From: Stramenopiles sp. TOSAG23-2
Lineage: Eukaryota > Sar
Assembly (NCBI GenBank): GCA_900128395.1
Contig: LT649289.1
Coordinates: 1-45,160 of the forward strand
Direction: 5' to 3'
DNA: 45,160 bases
Below are positions 11,201-19,355 of the stretch, in pieces (within the stretch, counting starts at the first letter, position 1; each line of letters begins with the position of its first letter). The position numbers were made by a program, and so were the translations under genes. Below the pieces are notes generated by a model. The model was given only the letters and a program-made list of their open reading frames with translations, was not told the DNA's origin and did not search any database.

Positions 11201-11556
11201 TATTCTTTCAATGTCATATTATTATTATTACCATTACTACCATTCACATCATTATTACGCCCTGTAATCAATAATTTCACATCCTCAAAACGTCCTTTTT
11301 CACATGCACATACTAATGGCGTACCTTTTGGAAATTCTGTTTTATACTTTTCTTTTAATTTCGTTACCACATTACTATCAATTACTGTTTTTGTTATTGA
11401 ATTATTACTCGCATTATTATTGTTGTTGTTATTATTATTGCTATCATTACTCCCAGTGCTGTTGTTATCACCATTGTTTACAGCATCAACTCCTTGTCGA
11501 TTTGGAGCACCGATTCCATTAGATTCATCTTTTGCATTTGACGCCGTGCACCCCAT
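8239..11556 (-). CDS. Ankyrin-kinase-TIR protein, predicted N-myristoylated
   Basis: 1105-residue multidomain signalling protein. I start it at the internal Met at 11556 because it gives MGCTAS, a classic dual acylation signal (Gly2 myristoylation, Cys3 palmitoylation, Ser6); the upstream Met at 11616 adds a 20-residue hydrophobic stretch that would mask it. Using 11556 numbering: Asn-rich linker (30-55), ankyrin repeats (about 78-230, with TPLMAAAE, LTALHWAA, YTPLDRAC), a protein kinase domain (about 370-698) with Lys416 (VALKLMK), HCDLKPRN (535-542, HRD changed to HCD) and CDMDAA in place of DFG (Asp560), then a TIR domain (711-850) with the WYCLLE helix carrying Glu783, the position of the NADase glutamate in SARM1-type TIRs. 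A second TIR-like fold (about 920-1040) and an acidic tail follow. Probably a membrane-attached receptor-proximal stress or immune sensor; that role is inference. Confidence 0.88.
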   Translation of the reverse strand: MGCTASNAKDESNGIGAPNRQGVDAVNNGDNNSTGSNDSNNNNNNNNNASNNSITKTVIDSNVVTKLKEKYKTEFPKGTPLVCACEKGRFEDVKLLITGRNNDVNGSNGNNNNMTLKEYVNQEGKRSDSFECTPLMAAAEKEHFQIVKYLIEQGEADLNIGNSRHGLTALHWAAQWNKKSTAVINLLLTNMSLNSINKKDSVGYTPLDRACYGNHSLIIQKIIDLIRSKGGKCVEELSNLHNAIKSENMELFRKCMNEDDRSIILYMSNDHMSNNPEKPLLRYAIDVLNMNIYKTLASRIKRINQNNEEFEINGKTNLHYICEMQFNKSNEDKHLILTKHIYNKIKPIYHDAADRDRDAIIRYCEWPLVVKWAKSLGTKFQRYKITSEEKPVHQSSTSIVFFATDIEDNNNQVALKLMKNYDEFEREITARFISDINSDSTIDKCVVKVLGWHLPNAETKLPLENHHGKQRVCIVEPTFHSEYQYVLVMERGIVSLFHELSTQRIAGYNPYKIVNIFHQAVTKVKELHHDLKYVHCDLKPRNFLYVRRDGIKEEQLLLCDMDAACEKDSQRDNSLKYSTGYCPPELARCIFTTIGGKLDIIKSSFDVWSLGVLLYELCTGQNLFPQDISDDNLANKPDKAILCAWHTIPDTYFDVIFSKTDTANIQTINDAKNLIRWCLKGKPNERPSLQNILDHRFLNPSNKNEPGQQPMKYHMFISHMQAESSGEVGTLFNTLKQSGVHVWRDMSQKKIDANSMIQGVIDSDIFVVMLTNSYMSRWYCLLEFATALFYNKPIFVIVEENPMFWQWNLNRWQANMCSRKSNHKNAEERGWKSSMGFDAKGKIVSTLEKTYTDLETKDMGFTKFSRLQGSPDTANHIRKVIIDMHDNDQMIPHRRRGFEYEAMVYELLRRAEIQVPRPIYLSFKTHSFMVIYAENSVDNIKSGKHIGQDIEKSLLSRQQTIISVVSEAEYVVIILTGGVLEDDSCLRSLQMVLDEKKELLFIMSKVDDWVFEASDTEIKANNKTAKTIRKMLNGHEVMSYRPKGGKRNYEHESMMNEMMMERLGVATVIEEVGTTMNGQENGVVNTEEEEEKVNVNVDDDEHKED

Positions 11557-12426
11557 AATATTTGGTATAAAATATATGTTAAAAATTATTATTAAACTGA
11601 TTTGTAAATTTATCAAATAATATTATAATATAATCTTTAAAAAAAAAATCCAAATGTAACGTAATATAATTTCAATAGTGTTATACGATCGTATTTATTA
11701 TTATATATATCTTCCTGATAATTCGTAAAAATATATGTCCAAACAAATATGTATACCACTATAGTATTATATTATACCGGATGATAAATTACGAATAAAG
11801 ATGATATAAAATAAAATAAAACCAACCAAATGTTCGTAAACACAACCAAATGTACGTAATTTTTAATATTATTATATTAAAATTAACAAAAAAATGTTAT
11901 ATATTTTAATATCTTCGTAATGTTCTGTATATGGATAAACGTTTCAACTATAGATATATTATCTTGTTCTACAGTTATATCTCTTAAACAATAATATATA
12001 TTTATATATATTCAACACAGTGGTGATATTACAATTATCTACAACCTCCCCCCCTTGTGTAGATTGTATATCATTATTCATTCATTATATATGATGTGGA
12101 TGGGTAAAGAAGGAGGTGGAAAGTCGTCATTGAAATATTGAAATCCTCTCTTCCACACAAGTCCCTAGATCTACCTATCAAATACTGTATCTATAGTATA
12201 CTAAATCTGTACTTATCGGAAAAATAAGGATATAATAACATTTTCTACTTCGTTCTACTCTTGCCACAGAGTAACTTCGTTCTATCTACGTCTTACCTGT
12301 AAATAAAAGATATCTATTAATATATATATTTGTTGCATTTTATTAGAAAACATACAATAACAATTCTTCAACAAAATAAAATTATAAAAGAGAATACCCT
12401 TCGTCATTCGCTTATCACTACCGACA
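11557..12426. other. Divergent promoter region
   Basis: About 870 bases between two divergently transcribed genes (ankyrin-kinase-TIR to the left, Sec14-GOLD to the right). It is AT-rich with TA and TTA repeats and a short imperfect direct repeat (ACCAAATGTTCGTAA / ACCAAATGTACGTAA near 11826-11860). It should hold both promoters; no element is recognisable. Confidence 0.6.
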
Positions 12427-13979
12427 ATGGCATCCCTTGCATTTGATAATGACAAAATTACCGATGGTAATTCCGCTTTTATGGAATTACCAGACGAAGA
12501 AGAAAAAAAAATGCTAGTTCAACTACGTGATGCATTAAAACAAGATATGGAAAGATCGAAATCATGCAAAGAATTTCCAGAGATTGTGTCTGATTATAAA
12601 TTGATTAGATATATACGCGGATATGAAGGGGTCGACGGGGCTGTAGCCGCTTACCGTAAAATGCTACGGACACGTGAAACATATCCTGAAATTTATGACT
12701 ATCGAAAAAATTTAGTAGGGGAAGATATTGAAAATGCCATTGGACCAATGGATTTGTTAAAATATTGCAAAACAGATCAAGAAAGAAAAGAAATGGAGGC
12801 TGTAATTAACATAGGAAAAGAGTTAAATGGTATGACGAGTGATGGGATACCATATATTTATCGTTGTTGGGCCGATACAGAGTTTCAAAATGCCCATGAA
12901 GTTCTTGGTAAAAAACCACAAGAATATTTTCATAAAATTATAAAAAAACCAATACTCGACGGCATCTTGATGGAGTTAAGATTGGATGCTTTAAGTAAAA
13001 AAAATAACAAAATAGCAAGGATGATATGGATAGGAGATTCTACTGGATATAGCTTTTCCAAATTTCGATCAAATATCAAAGATGGTCCTTGGAAAATCTT
13101 TGTTGATCATTACTTTCCTAAAGATGAAAATAATAAAGGTCCATTTGAAACATATGCACCAGAATCAGTTGGAATTATCTTATTGGTTAATACTGTAAGT
13201 AATAAATTGCTTTTCTCGTATTGCTTTTCTCTCGTCAAGATATATGCGATGAATCTCGATCAAATTTTAAATTTCGTTTTCAAAGACATCAAAATTCTAA
13301 CATTAATTTTAATCTTTATATTTATAATAGCCGTGGTATTTGGTAAAAATTTACAATTGGATTATTTTAAATTTCGTTTTCAAAGACATCAAAATTCTAA
13401 CATTAATTTTAATCTTTATATTTATAATAGCCGTGGTATTTGGTAAAAATTTACAATTGGATTATTAAAACATTTTTTCCTGCTCGTGTTCAACAAAAAA
13501 TTGTCGTGTTAGGGAAAGATTATAAAAAGCGACTATTAGCATTCATGGACCCATCATCTGTTGATCGTATTATGAAACACCGTGGCGTTGATGATGAGGA
13601 TGATTTGCCATTAAGCAAACCTGATTTGAAAATGAAAAAAGGAAAGGTAAAAGAAGTACCAGTCTCTGGGAAACCCGGGGATACAATTGAATGGACATTC
13701 AATGTAACCAAAAATACTGTTGATTTTTCTTTAATCTTGTACGTTCCTGGTAAGGATGGTGAAGTGGAAGAACGAATCATCTTAGAACCACAACGATGTA
13801 ATATTGACGATGAAGAAATACAAGGTGATTATGAAATTGAAGATTTAAGTGAAGAAGCTGATAATGGTGGCACCAAAGATACTGAGTATTTGCTAGGCTT
13901 GCGGTTTTCAAATAAACATTCACTGTTAAGAACTACTAAAGTTGCATACGATATAAAAATCACAAAGGAGGAAGATTGA
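12427..13979 (+). CDS. Sec14-like lipid-binding protein with GOLD domain, two exons
   Basis: Cytosolic lipid-transfer/signalling protein of the Sec14-like (SEC14L) type. Exon 1 (12427-13194) and exon 2 (13431-13979) join in phase 0 to give 438 residues, close to the usual ~400 for CRAL-TRIO plus GOLD proteins. Residues ~25-85 form the CRAL-TRIO N-terminal helices, ~105-300 the CRAL-TRIO lipid pocket (GDSTGYSF, then YAPESVGIILLVNT joined across the splice to PWYLVKIYNW, and QQKIVVLG), and ~325-435 a GOLD beta-sandwich (GKPGDTIEWTFNV, LGLRFSNKHS). The splice junction falls inside a conserved strand, which fixes the acceptor at 13430. Family members bind phosphoinositides, phosphatidylcholine or tocopherol; the ligand here is unknown. 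Part of exon 1 has been copied to 7485-7757, and the intron carries a tandem duplication. Confidence 0.9.
13195..13430 (+). other. Intron of the Sec14-GOLD gene with duplicated 3-prime end
   Basis: 236 bp, GTAAGT...ATAATAG, phase 0. The CTAAC branch candidate lies 30 nt before the functional acceptor. Because of a 100-bp tandem duplication, an identical branch site and acceptor also occur 100 bp earlier (AG ending at 13330). Without the duplication the intron would be 136 bp, within the range of the other introns in this window. Confidence 0.88.
13264..13466. repeat. 100-bp tandem duplication across intron/exon boundary
   Basis: Bases 13265-13364 and 13365-13464 are identical by eye. The unit contains intron DNA, branch site CTAAC, acceptor AG and the first 34 bases of exon 2. 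Confidence 0.95.
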
Positions 13980-14378
13980 AAATATTCCTGTTGTGTAACA
14001 GAAGTTTTGAATTAAGTGTCCCAATGAGCCAGTGAACTAAAATTTAAAAAGAAAAAAACTCTATACGAAAACTGTGTATATATTAATCTATTAATCTCAC
14101 AGTTGTGTAACAGAAGTTTTGAATTAAGTGTCCCAATGAGCCAGTGAACTAAAATTTAAAAAGAAAAAAACTCTATACGAAAACTGTGTATATATTAATC
14201 TATTAATCTCACAATTAAATGTGCGCCAATAACTTAAACATATACGTATATGATATATACACGAAGTTAAGATTATATTTTACTTTTTATTCGTATTAAA
14301 ACGCACAACACAAAAACAAAACACACTTTTTTACACCCGGCGTACTTATTCGTAAACGCACACCACATATATATTATT
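13980..14378. other. Convergent 3-prime region with tandem duplication
   Basis: About 400 bases between the ends of the Sec14-GOLD gene and the minus-strand PPR-like gene. Most of it is the pair of 112-bp direct repeats (13990-14213); the rest is AT-rich with no gene. Confidence 0.7.
13990..14213. repeat. 112-bp perfect tandem duplication
   Basis: 13990-14101 is repeated at 14102-14213 with no difference that I can find. It lies directly after the Sec14-GOLD stop codon, so it is probably in that gene's 3-prime UTR. Confidence 0.95.
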
Positions 14379-17357
14379 TTACCGCAACAACTTATCTTTT
14401 TCAGTAAATTTAAACAACGTATAATTTTGCATAGCCAAACCAACTTGGTGCAAGATGTTGTCTATTGTCTTACGTTTATTACACTCTTTTGTAAGTAAAA
14501 AATAATATTTTCCGTCTTTTTTAAATGTTATGTTCCCATCTTCCAATAGAACGGATGAAAGTGGTGCTTTAACATGCTTAAATATATTTGAAATATTAAA
14601 TGATTCACAATTTGGATTTATCAAGTACGAGTTTCCACATCTACTTTTTTCATATGGTATTTCCATTTTATTTAATAAATCAGACATGTATAAATATGTA
14701 TGATCTTCATTTTCTAATGATAAAAGTTCTTCTACTTCGTTTAATTGATTGGAAAGCATGTCATATTTATCATCATCAATATCTACTATCACGGTAGAAT
14801 GATTCCCATCTAATTTTTGCATCATGAAATCCAATTCATCACTAAAATCATCACCATCATTCTGTGCTATATTATCAATATTATCATTATCCAACTCAAC
14901 CTCTTCTTCCGCTTCAACTATATCCATTTTCTCTACATTCAACAAAGGAAAATTGTTTTTGTCAAAATATTCAATTTCATTTATGATAATTTTCTTACTG
15001 TTTTTCTTTATTGTACTTGTAGCAAATGAATCTAACAATAATCGTTGTTGTAACATGAAGATAAATTTATCATTTTTAAATTTATTTGGTGCATTATAAG
15101 TTGTATAATTTAAATCTCGTTGATAATGTTTTAGCCTTAATTTACTTTGATTGATATCTACATGGCTGCGGTACTTTTCTATTGAGTTTCCCATATTTAT
15201 CATTATTTCATCAATCTGCTCTTGTACAATCAATTTCAAATCATCATCATCTACTGTTTCAACTGCTTTCAATACATTTAGCATGGAAAAATGCAAATAA
15301 AATGATTTTCCAATATACTTAAATGTTGCTCCATGAAAAACATCATTATATATATTACATGCAATTTCCCATTCCCCCGCATTGCCACAAGCAGTAATTA
15401 TACTATTTACAATATAAAGAGGTAGTAAAGTTCTAGAAAGATTCGCTTCGTGAACAATGGTATAATAAATGTCTAATGCTTTTTCCCAGTCATTATATTT
15501 ACCACATATGTCAATCAATGCTACGCAACCATGTGGATCATGTAGACGATTATATGCGATTTGAACAAAATTCCCAAATTTATAAGAGGGCTGTGGTTTG
15601 TTCTTATATTCATCACTATTTACATATTCCTTCTGTAAGCCAAATGCCTTACTACTTTCAAACCTACCAGTTTTTGTAACAATACCCAATTTTACGAACT
15701 TTTCATATCCTTCATTAAATTTTCCTACCTTACCATACACATCAACAAGTCCAGCTACAATGTTCAGATCTATTCTATTTGTCCCTTGTAAACCTGTCAA
15801 TAAATTTGCTGCCATGATTTCCATTGCTTCATAGTGTTTATTATCTGCAAGTGCATGAATAACTTTTAACGATTCACGATGATTTTCATGGACATTTACA
15901 TCACTAGATATTTCATTCTGATGATAACTATCCTTCCATGAAATTAAATTCTTATTTGTTTTTAAAACTGTATGCAACATTGTGTTTGCAACGTCAAATT
16001 TATCATTGCGGATTAAATATGCAAAAACATTATGCAATGTAATGTTGTCCATTTTTATTTTGTATTTACAGTGTAATTTGGCCCAATTTAAAAAATGTTT
16101 CTCATTATTCACTAAAAATATATCATTCAGAACAAGCCACTCCGTCATTTGTATAAACAATTCTTCATCTGGTTTTACTTTTAAATATGTTTCCATATGT
16201 TCAAATAAATAAAATGCATGATCAATCAATCCAATTCGTACTAATACTTCTATCATTGCAGTAAATGATTTTATACCAATATCATATGGCAAATCATTGT
16301 TATAAAGTTTTTCAAGAAATACATTATATAAATTGGTCACATGCGTTGCATTAAATGTCTTAAATTTTTTAACTTCGTTAATAAGCTCTGCAAACATTTC
16401 ATCATTTGCTTGAATATTACTTTCATTATATGCAATATCCTCTTTGAAATCAATAAATAATTGATGAATGGATGAACGCGATTCTAGAATGTGATTTAAT
16501 GAAAGATTAAAACTATGAACACTTTGATCTTTTGGATTTTTCAACATTAATATACGATCATTGGCACCTTCCTCTTCTTCTTCTCTCAGCTTCTTTTGTT
16601 TTTTTGCCATTTGATTTTGTGAAAAACTACGAAATTTTTGGTCGGGTTCTTTGTCTTCTTCATCATCATCTATTTCTTCTTCGACCCGCATGTCTTCTTC
16701 TCTTATTTTTTTTTCTTTTTTTATCTTTTGATTTTGTAATTTTATTTGTTGTCTAAGAGTCGCATTATTACGAAAATTATATATGCTAAAATATTTCAAG
16801 TTTTTAAAATCACGAATACCTTTCGATAATATTTCATTTTTTTCTTCTTGTTCCCTTTGCATTTGCATCTCCTCTATCGATAAGGAGGAGCCAAAATCAG
16901 GACTGGTATTAATCATATTATCAAAATCATCCGAATCAATACTATCAAAAGCAAATTCTGTGTCAATCTGATCAAAGTTAGAACTTTCTTCTTCATCAAT
17001 ATTGGTATCATAATTATCAAATGGAAAAAACATGTCGTTTTCATTATCAAGGTTTAATTCTTCCTCTAAATCAAGTAATTCTCGTTCTAAACTTTGTATT
17101 TCTTTTTCGATCTTAATCAATTCTTTGTCTTTAACTTCTTCCTCCAATGCTGAAATTTTCTTTAAATGTTTGTCGTTATCCTCGCTATTTTCTTCTTTTA
17201 CATTATCATCATCATCTTCACCATCGCTAGTAGATGAACCCATCACTACATTTGTTGAAAATAAACGACGTGGGTGGCCCGTCACTACATTTGTTGAAAA
17301 TAAACGACGTGGGTGGTGGTAACGATATGATAGAAATTGTTTGACGATAGACTGCAT
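14379..17357 (-). CDS. PPR-like helical-repeat protein, predicted mitochondrial
   Basis: About 992 residues. I choose the Met at 17357 (sequence MQSIVKQFLSYRYHHPRRLF) because the same Met-Lys/Gln-Ser-Ile-Val context is preserved in the upstream duplicate; a Met at 17393 is created only by the duplication junction. The N-terminus is basic and hydroxylated with no acid for ~40 residues, typical of a mitochondrial presequence, and has a 13-residue direct repeat (HPRRLFSTNVVTG). A predicted coiled coil (about 66-103), acidic and Glu/Lys-rich linkers (to ~260) and then degenerate ~35-residue helical hairpins (about 340-730; for example TAMIEVLVRIGLIDHAFYLF, LVDVYGKVGKFNEGYEKFVK) suggest a PPR-like solenoid, usually an organellar RNA-binding protein. 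The last ~250 residues match nothing I recognise. Single exon. Confidence 0.7.
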   Translation of the reverse strand: MQSIVKQFLSYRYHHPRRLFSTNVVTGHPRRLFSTNVVMGSSTSDGEDDDDNVKEENSEDNDKHLKKISALEEEVKDKELIKIEKEIQSLERELLDLEEELNLDNENDMFFPFDNYDTNIDEEESSNFDQIDTEFAFDSIDSDDFDNMINTSPDFGSSLSIEEMQMQREQEEKNEILSKGIRDFKNLKYFSIYNFRNNATLRQQIKLQNQKIKKEKKIREEDMRVEEEIDDDEEDKEPDQKFRSFSQNQMAKKQKKLREEEEEGANDRILMLKNPKDQSVHSFNLSLNHILESRSSIHQLFIDFKEDIAYNESNIQANDEMFAELINEVKKFKTFNATHVTNLYNVFLEKLYNNDLPYDIGIKSFTAMIEVLVRIGLIDHAFYLFEHMETYLKVKPDEELFIQMTEWLVLNDIFLVNNEKHFLNWAKLHCKYKIKMDNITLHNVFAYLIRNDKFDVANTMLHTVLKTNKNLISWKDSYHQNEISSDVNVHENHRESLKVIHALADNKHYEAMEIMAANLLTGLQGTNRIDLNIVAGLVDVYGKVGKFNEGYEKFVKLGIVTKTGRFESSKAFGLQKEYVNSDEYKNKPQPSYKFGNFVQIAYNRLHDPHGCVALIDICGKYNDWEKALDIYYTIVHEANLSRTLLPLYIVNSIITACGNAGEWEIACNIYNDVFHGATFKYIGKSFYLHFSMLNVLKAVETVDDDDLKLIVQEQIDEIMINMGNSIEKYRSHVDINQSKLRLKHYQRDLNYTTYNAPNKFKNDKFIFMLQQRLLLDSFATSTIKKNSKKIIINEIEYFDKNNFPLLNVEKMDIVEAEEEVELDNDNIDNIAQNDGDDFSDELDFMMQKLDGNHSTVIVDIDDDKYDMLSNQLNEVEELLSLENEDHTYLYMSDLLNKMEIPYEKSRCGNSYLINPNCESFNISNIFKHVKAPLSSVLLEDGNITFKKDGKYYFLLTKECNKRKTIDNILHQVGLAMQNYTLFKFTEKDKLLR

Positions 17358-17559
17358 CTTTTGCTTTAATATTTTGACATGTATTTGTATCATCGCTAGT
17401 AGATGAACCCATCACTACATTTGTTGAAAATAAACGACGTGGGTGGCCCGTCACTACATTTGTTGAAAATAAACGACGTGGGTGGTGGTAACGATATGAT
17501 AAAAATCGTTTGACGATAGACTTCATCTTTTGCTTTAATATTTTGACATGTATTTGTAT
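17222..17559. repeat. 169-bp tandem duplication over the PPR gene start
   Basis: 17222-17390 is repeated at 17391-17559 with a few substitutions (for example GATAGAAATTG against GATAAAAATCG, and ACTGCATC against ACTTCATC). Each copy contains a start codon, the presequence and two copies of a 39-bp inner repeat (offset 39, for example from 17244 and 17283). The unit is not a multiple of three, so the upstream start codon (17526) opens a 99-codon frame that does not join the main protein. Confidence 0.93.
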
Positions 17560-17782
17560 TTATAATTGTATCTGTTCCATCTGTTTTCTCTTTCTTCTAT
17601 CGATTATGTATATTTTCATTTTCTTTTTCTTCGATTATTATTGATTCTTCAGACAGAAATGGTTGGTGATGATATTCCATGTTGTGTGCTTGTTATGATG
17701 AAAAAGTATATAGTATTACTGTATATATTATAATATAGGCATAGCATTATAAGACAGGGACACAGCACAGAAACCCTGATAT
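17394..17782. other. Upstream region of the PPR-like gene
   Basis: Apart from the outer copy of the 169-bp duplication (to 17559), this is AT-rich spacer with pyrimidine tracts near 17575-17640. A 99-codon frame (17526 to 17227, minus) starts in the outer copy and would act as an upstream ORF if transcription begins beyond it. Confidence 0.55.
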
Positions 17783-18031
17783 TTACACTAAAGGACGTTT
17801 CCATTTTCCAGTGAGGTCCGTAATATCCCTTTTTACCTCCGTAATATCATCACGTACTAGCACCCAATCAAGAGGAATTCGATCTGATTCGTGACCTTCC
17901 CATTCGCCCTTTTCCCATATCACGGTAATTGTATCTCCCTCAATGGATTTAATCATAGCATTGTGCCATGTGAAAGTGTCCGAATCTGTAGCGTTCTGCC
18001 ACCGTACTTTACAGTTTTGCCCAATATGCAT
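17783..18031 (-). CDS. Small Agenet/Tudor-like domain protein
   Basis: 82-residue ORF whose residues 1-60 look like one SH3-like barrel of the Agenet/Tudor type: a G-x-x-C-K-V-R-W opening strand, then WHNAMIKSIEGDTITVIWE and a final WVLVRDD strand. Such barrels read methylated residues or mediate protein contacts, usually as part of larger proteins. The start is the only Met upstream, just beyond a run of A on the coding strand. The short length suggests either a standalone domain or a surviving exon of a larger, decayed gene; the DNA to its right holds a decayed gene on the other strand. Expression is unproven. Confidence 0.5.
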   Translation of the reverse strand: MHIGQNCKVRWQNATDSDTFTWHNAMIKSIEGDTITVIWEKGEWEGHESDRIPLDWVLVRDDITEVKRDITDLTGKWKRPLV

Positions 18032-18220
18032 ATCTGGATTTTTTTTTTAAGCCGTAAATATCGTTATTTAAATTTCTTTTCAAAAAAATACACCCCATTT
18101 TTTTTTTCGTGTCAGATACGTTGTATGAACCAAATAAACATATATACGGACGTCATATATGGCGTAGGCGAGGTAATAAACGTTCCGGTGGTTTAAATAA
18201 TTGTATTATTCGAAATATAA

Positions 18221-18929
18221 AAGCATGTTGACGGAAAGGTGTATGTGTTGCAAATTGTTGATCGAAATAGTCGTGTGGATAATAAAATATTGGAGGATAA
18301 AATGGAAGAAGTATTGGGAAAACATTGTCAGTATCTCAAAAGGGTATATCCAGAATATAAAAAAAGTAATCATAAAGCTAAAAAAAGAATTAATGTGTCT
18401 GATGATGAAAATGAGAAAGCCGATGATGAGAAAGCTGTTGATGCGGAACCTGATCATTTACCTGAAACATTTGCAATAGTTAATACAGCACTTATGGATA
18501 TCAGCGTTAACGATGATTGGAGGCCACTCTGAACTCTGATTGGAGGCCACTCCATTCAGAGTTCAAGGGCAAAGCTAATGTGTTTTTAGTCAATGCTTAT
18601 AATACAGGATTCTTAATAAAACAGTATATGGCATTAAATAATATCTCAAGACACCATACAGGTATTCGCATTTGCAAAGATAAAGTTATAATGGGTATAT
18701 GCATCAAGGTACATGGAATGGGTTTCATTCTCCACGTTACCATAAAATAGAATTCCTCCCATGGCATCTGCCAAACAACTTTAAAAATGATTTGGAAAAG
18801 CAACGGAAAGATTTTTTTATATAAATTCAAACCATTAGATGAGATGAAAGGAAATGAAATATATAGTGTTGAATTTAAAGGTAAACGTTCCTTACAACCA
18901 AAGCTAAAAATAACAAATGGATATAGTTG
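18221..18929 (+). pseudogene. Decayed protein-coding gene, identity unknown
   Basis: Coding-like sequence is spread over several frames. A stop at 18218 precedes an open frame (to 18532) with a charged stretch (KVYVLQIVDRNSRVDNKILE, later Asp/Glu/Lys-rich). It ends at TGA soon after an imperfect tandem copy of GATTGGAGGCCACTC (18515 and 18538). A second frame (about 18538-18750) and a third (from about 18698, containing YHKIEFLPWHLPNNFKNDLE) follow, and a last piece contains SVEFKGKRSLQPKLKITNGY before a stop near 18929. No start codon fits the N-terminal piece. This looks like a gene broken by several indels. I do not recognise the family. Confidence 0.55.
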
Positions 18930-19355
18930 AGAGTTGATACTAGCTAGAAACTTCAATCGTTATAGATTGAGTTTCTCATTTCGGAATAGATTACTTTAGT
19001 TGGTTCAATTGGCATTAGTGCTGTGTCTAATATTAGTTCGATAGTATGCATATAGCATTAGATATAGTTTTAGGATAAATGGCTAAATTCCTTAAAAAAC
19101 ATGTATGTAAAAATTTGAATAATATAAAAGTGTAAGAAATAACTAACTATGGTAGCACTATACACCATTACCATTTTTTAGAGATTATATCCCAACATAA
19201 TACACAAAAAAAATACAAACAACAACAAATAAAGTGAAATCAATTCTATTGTAAGAGAAGAAAAGGAATTATTGTAGCTGTGTATGTGTATATATTTATA
19301 CATGACTTTATACATGTATATATTTATTCCAATTCATTCATTTATATTAACAAAG
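18930..19355. other. Intergenic spacer before prolidase
   Basis: AT-rich DNA with no gene. The final ~70 bases form an open frame in phase with prolidase (alternative Met at 19284), but they encode a Tyr/Ile-rich low-complexity peptide and are more likely 5-prime UTR. Confidence 0.6.

Noticed and set aside
12427-13446. Unspliced 339-codon version of the Sec14 gene
   Set aside because: The frame after 13194 reads AT-rich intron sequence; joining at 13195/13431 restores conserved CRAL-TRIO sequence and the GOLD domain.
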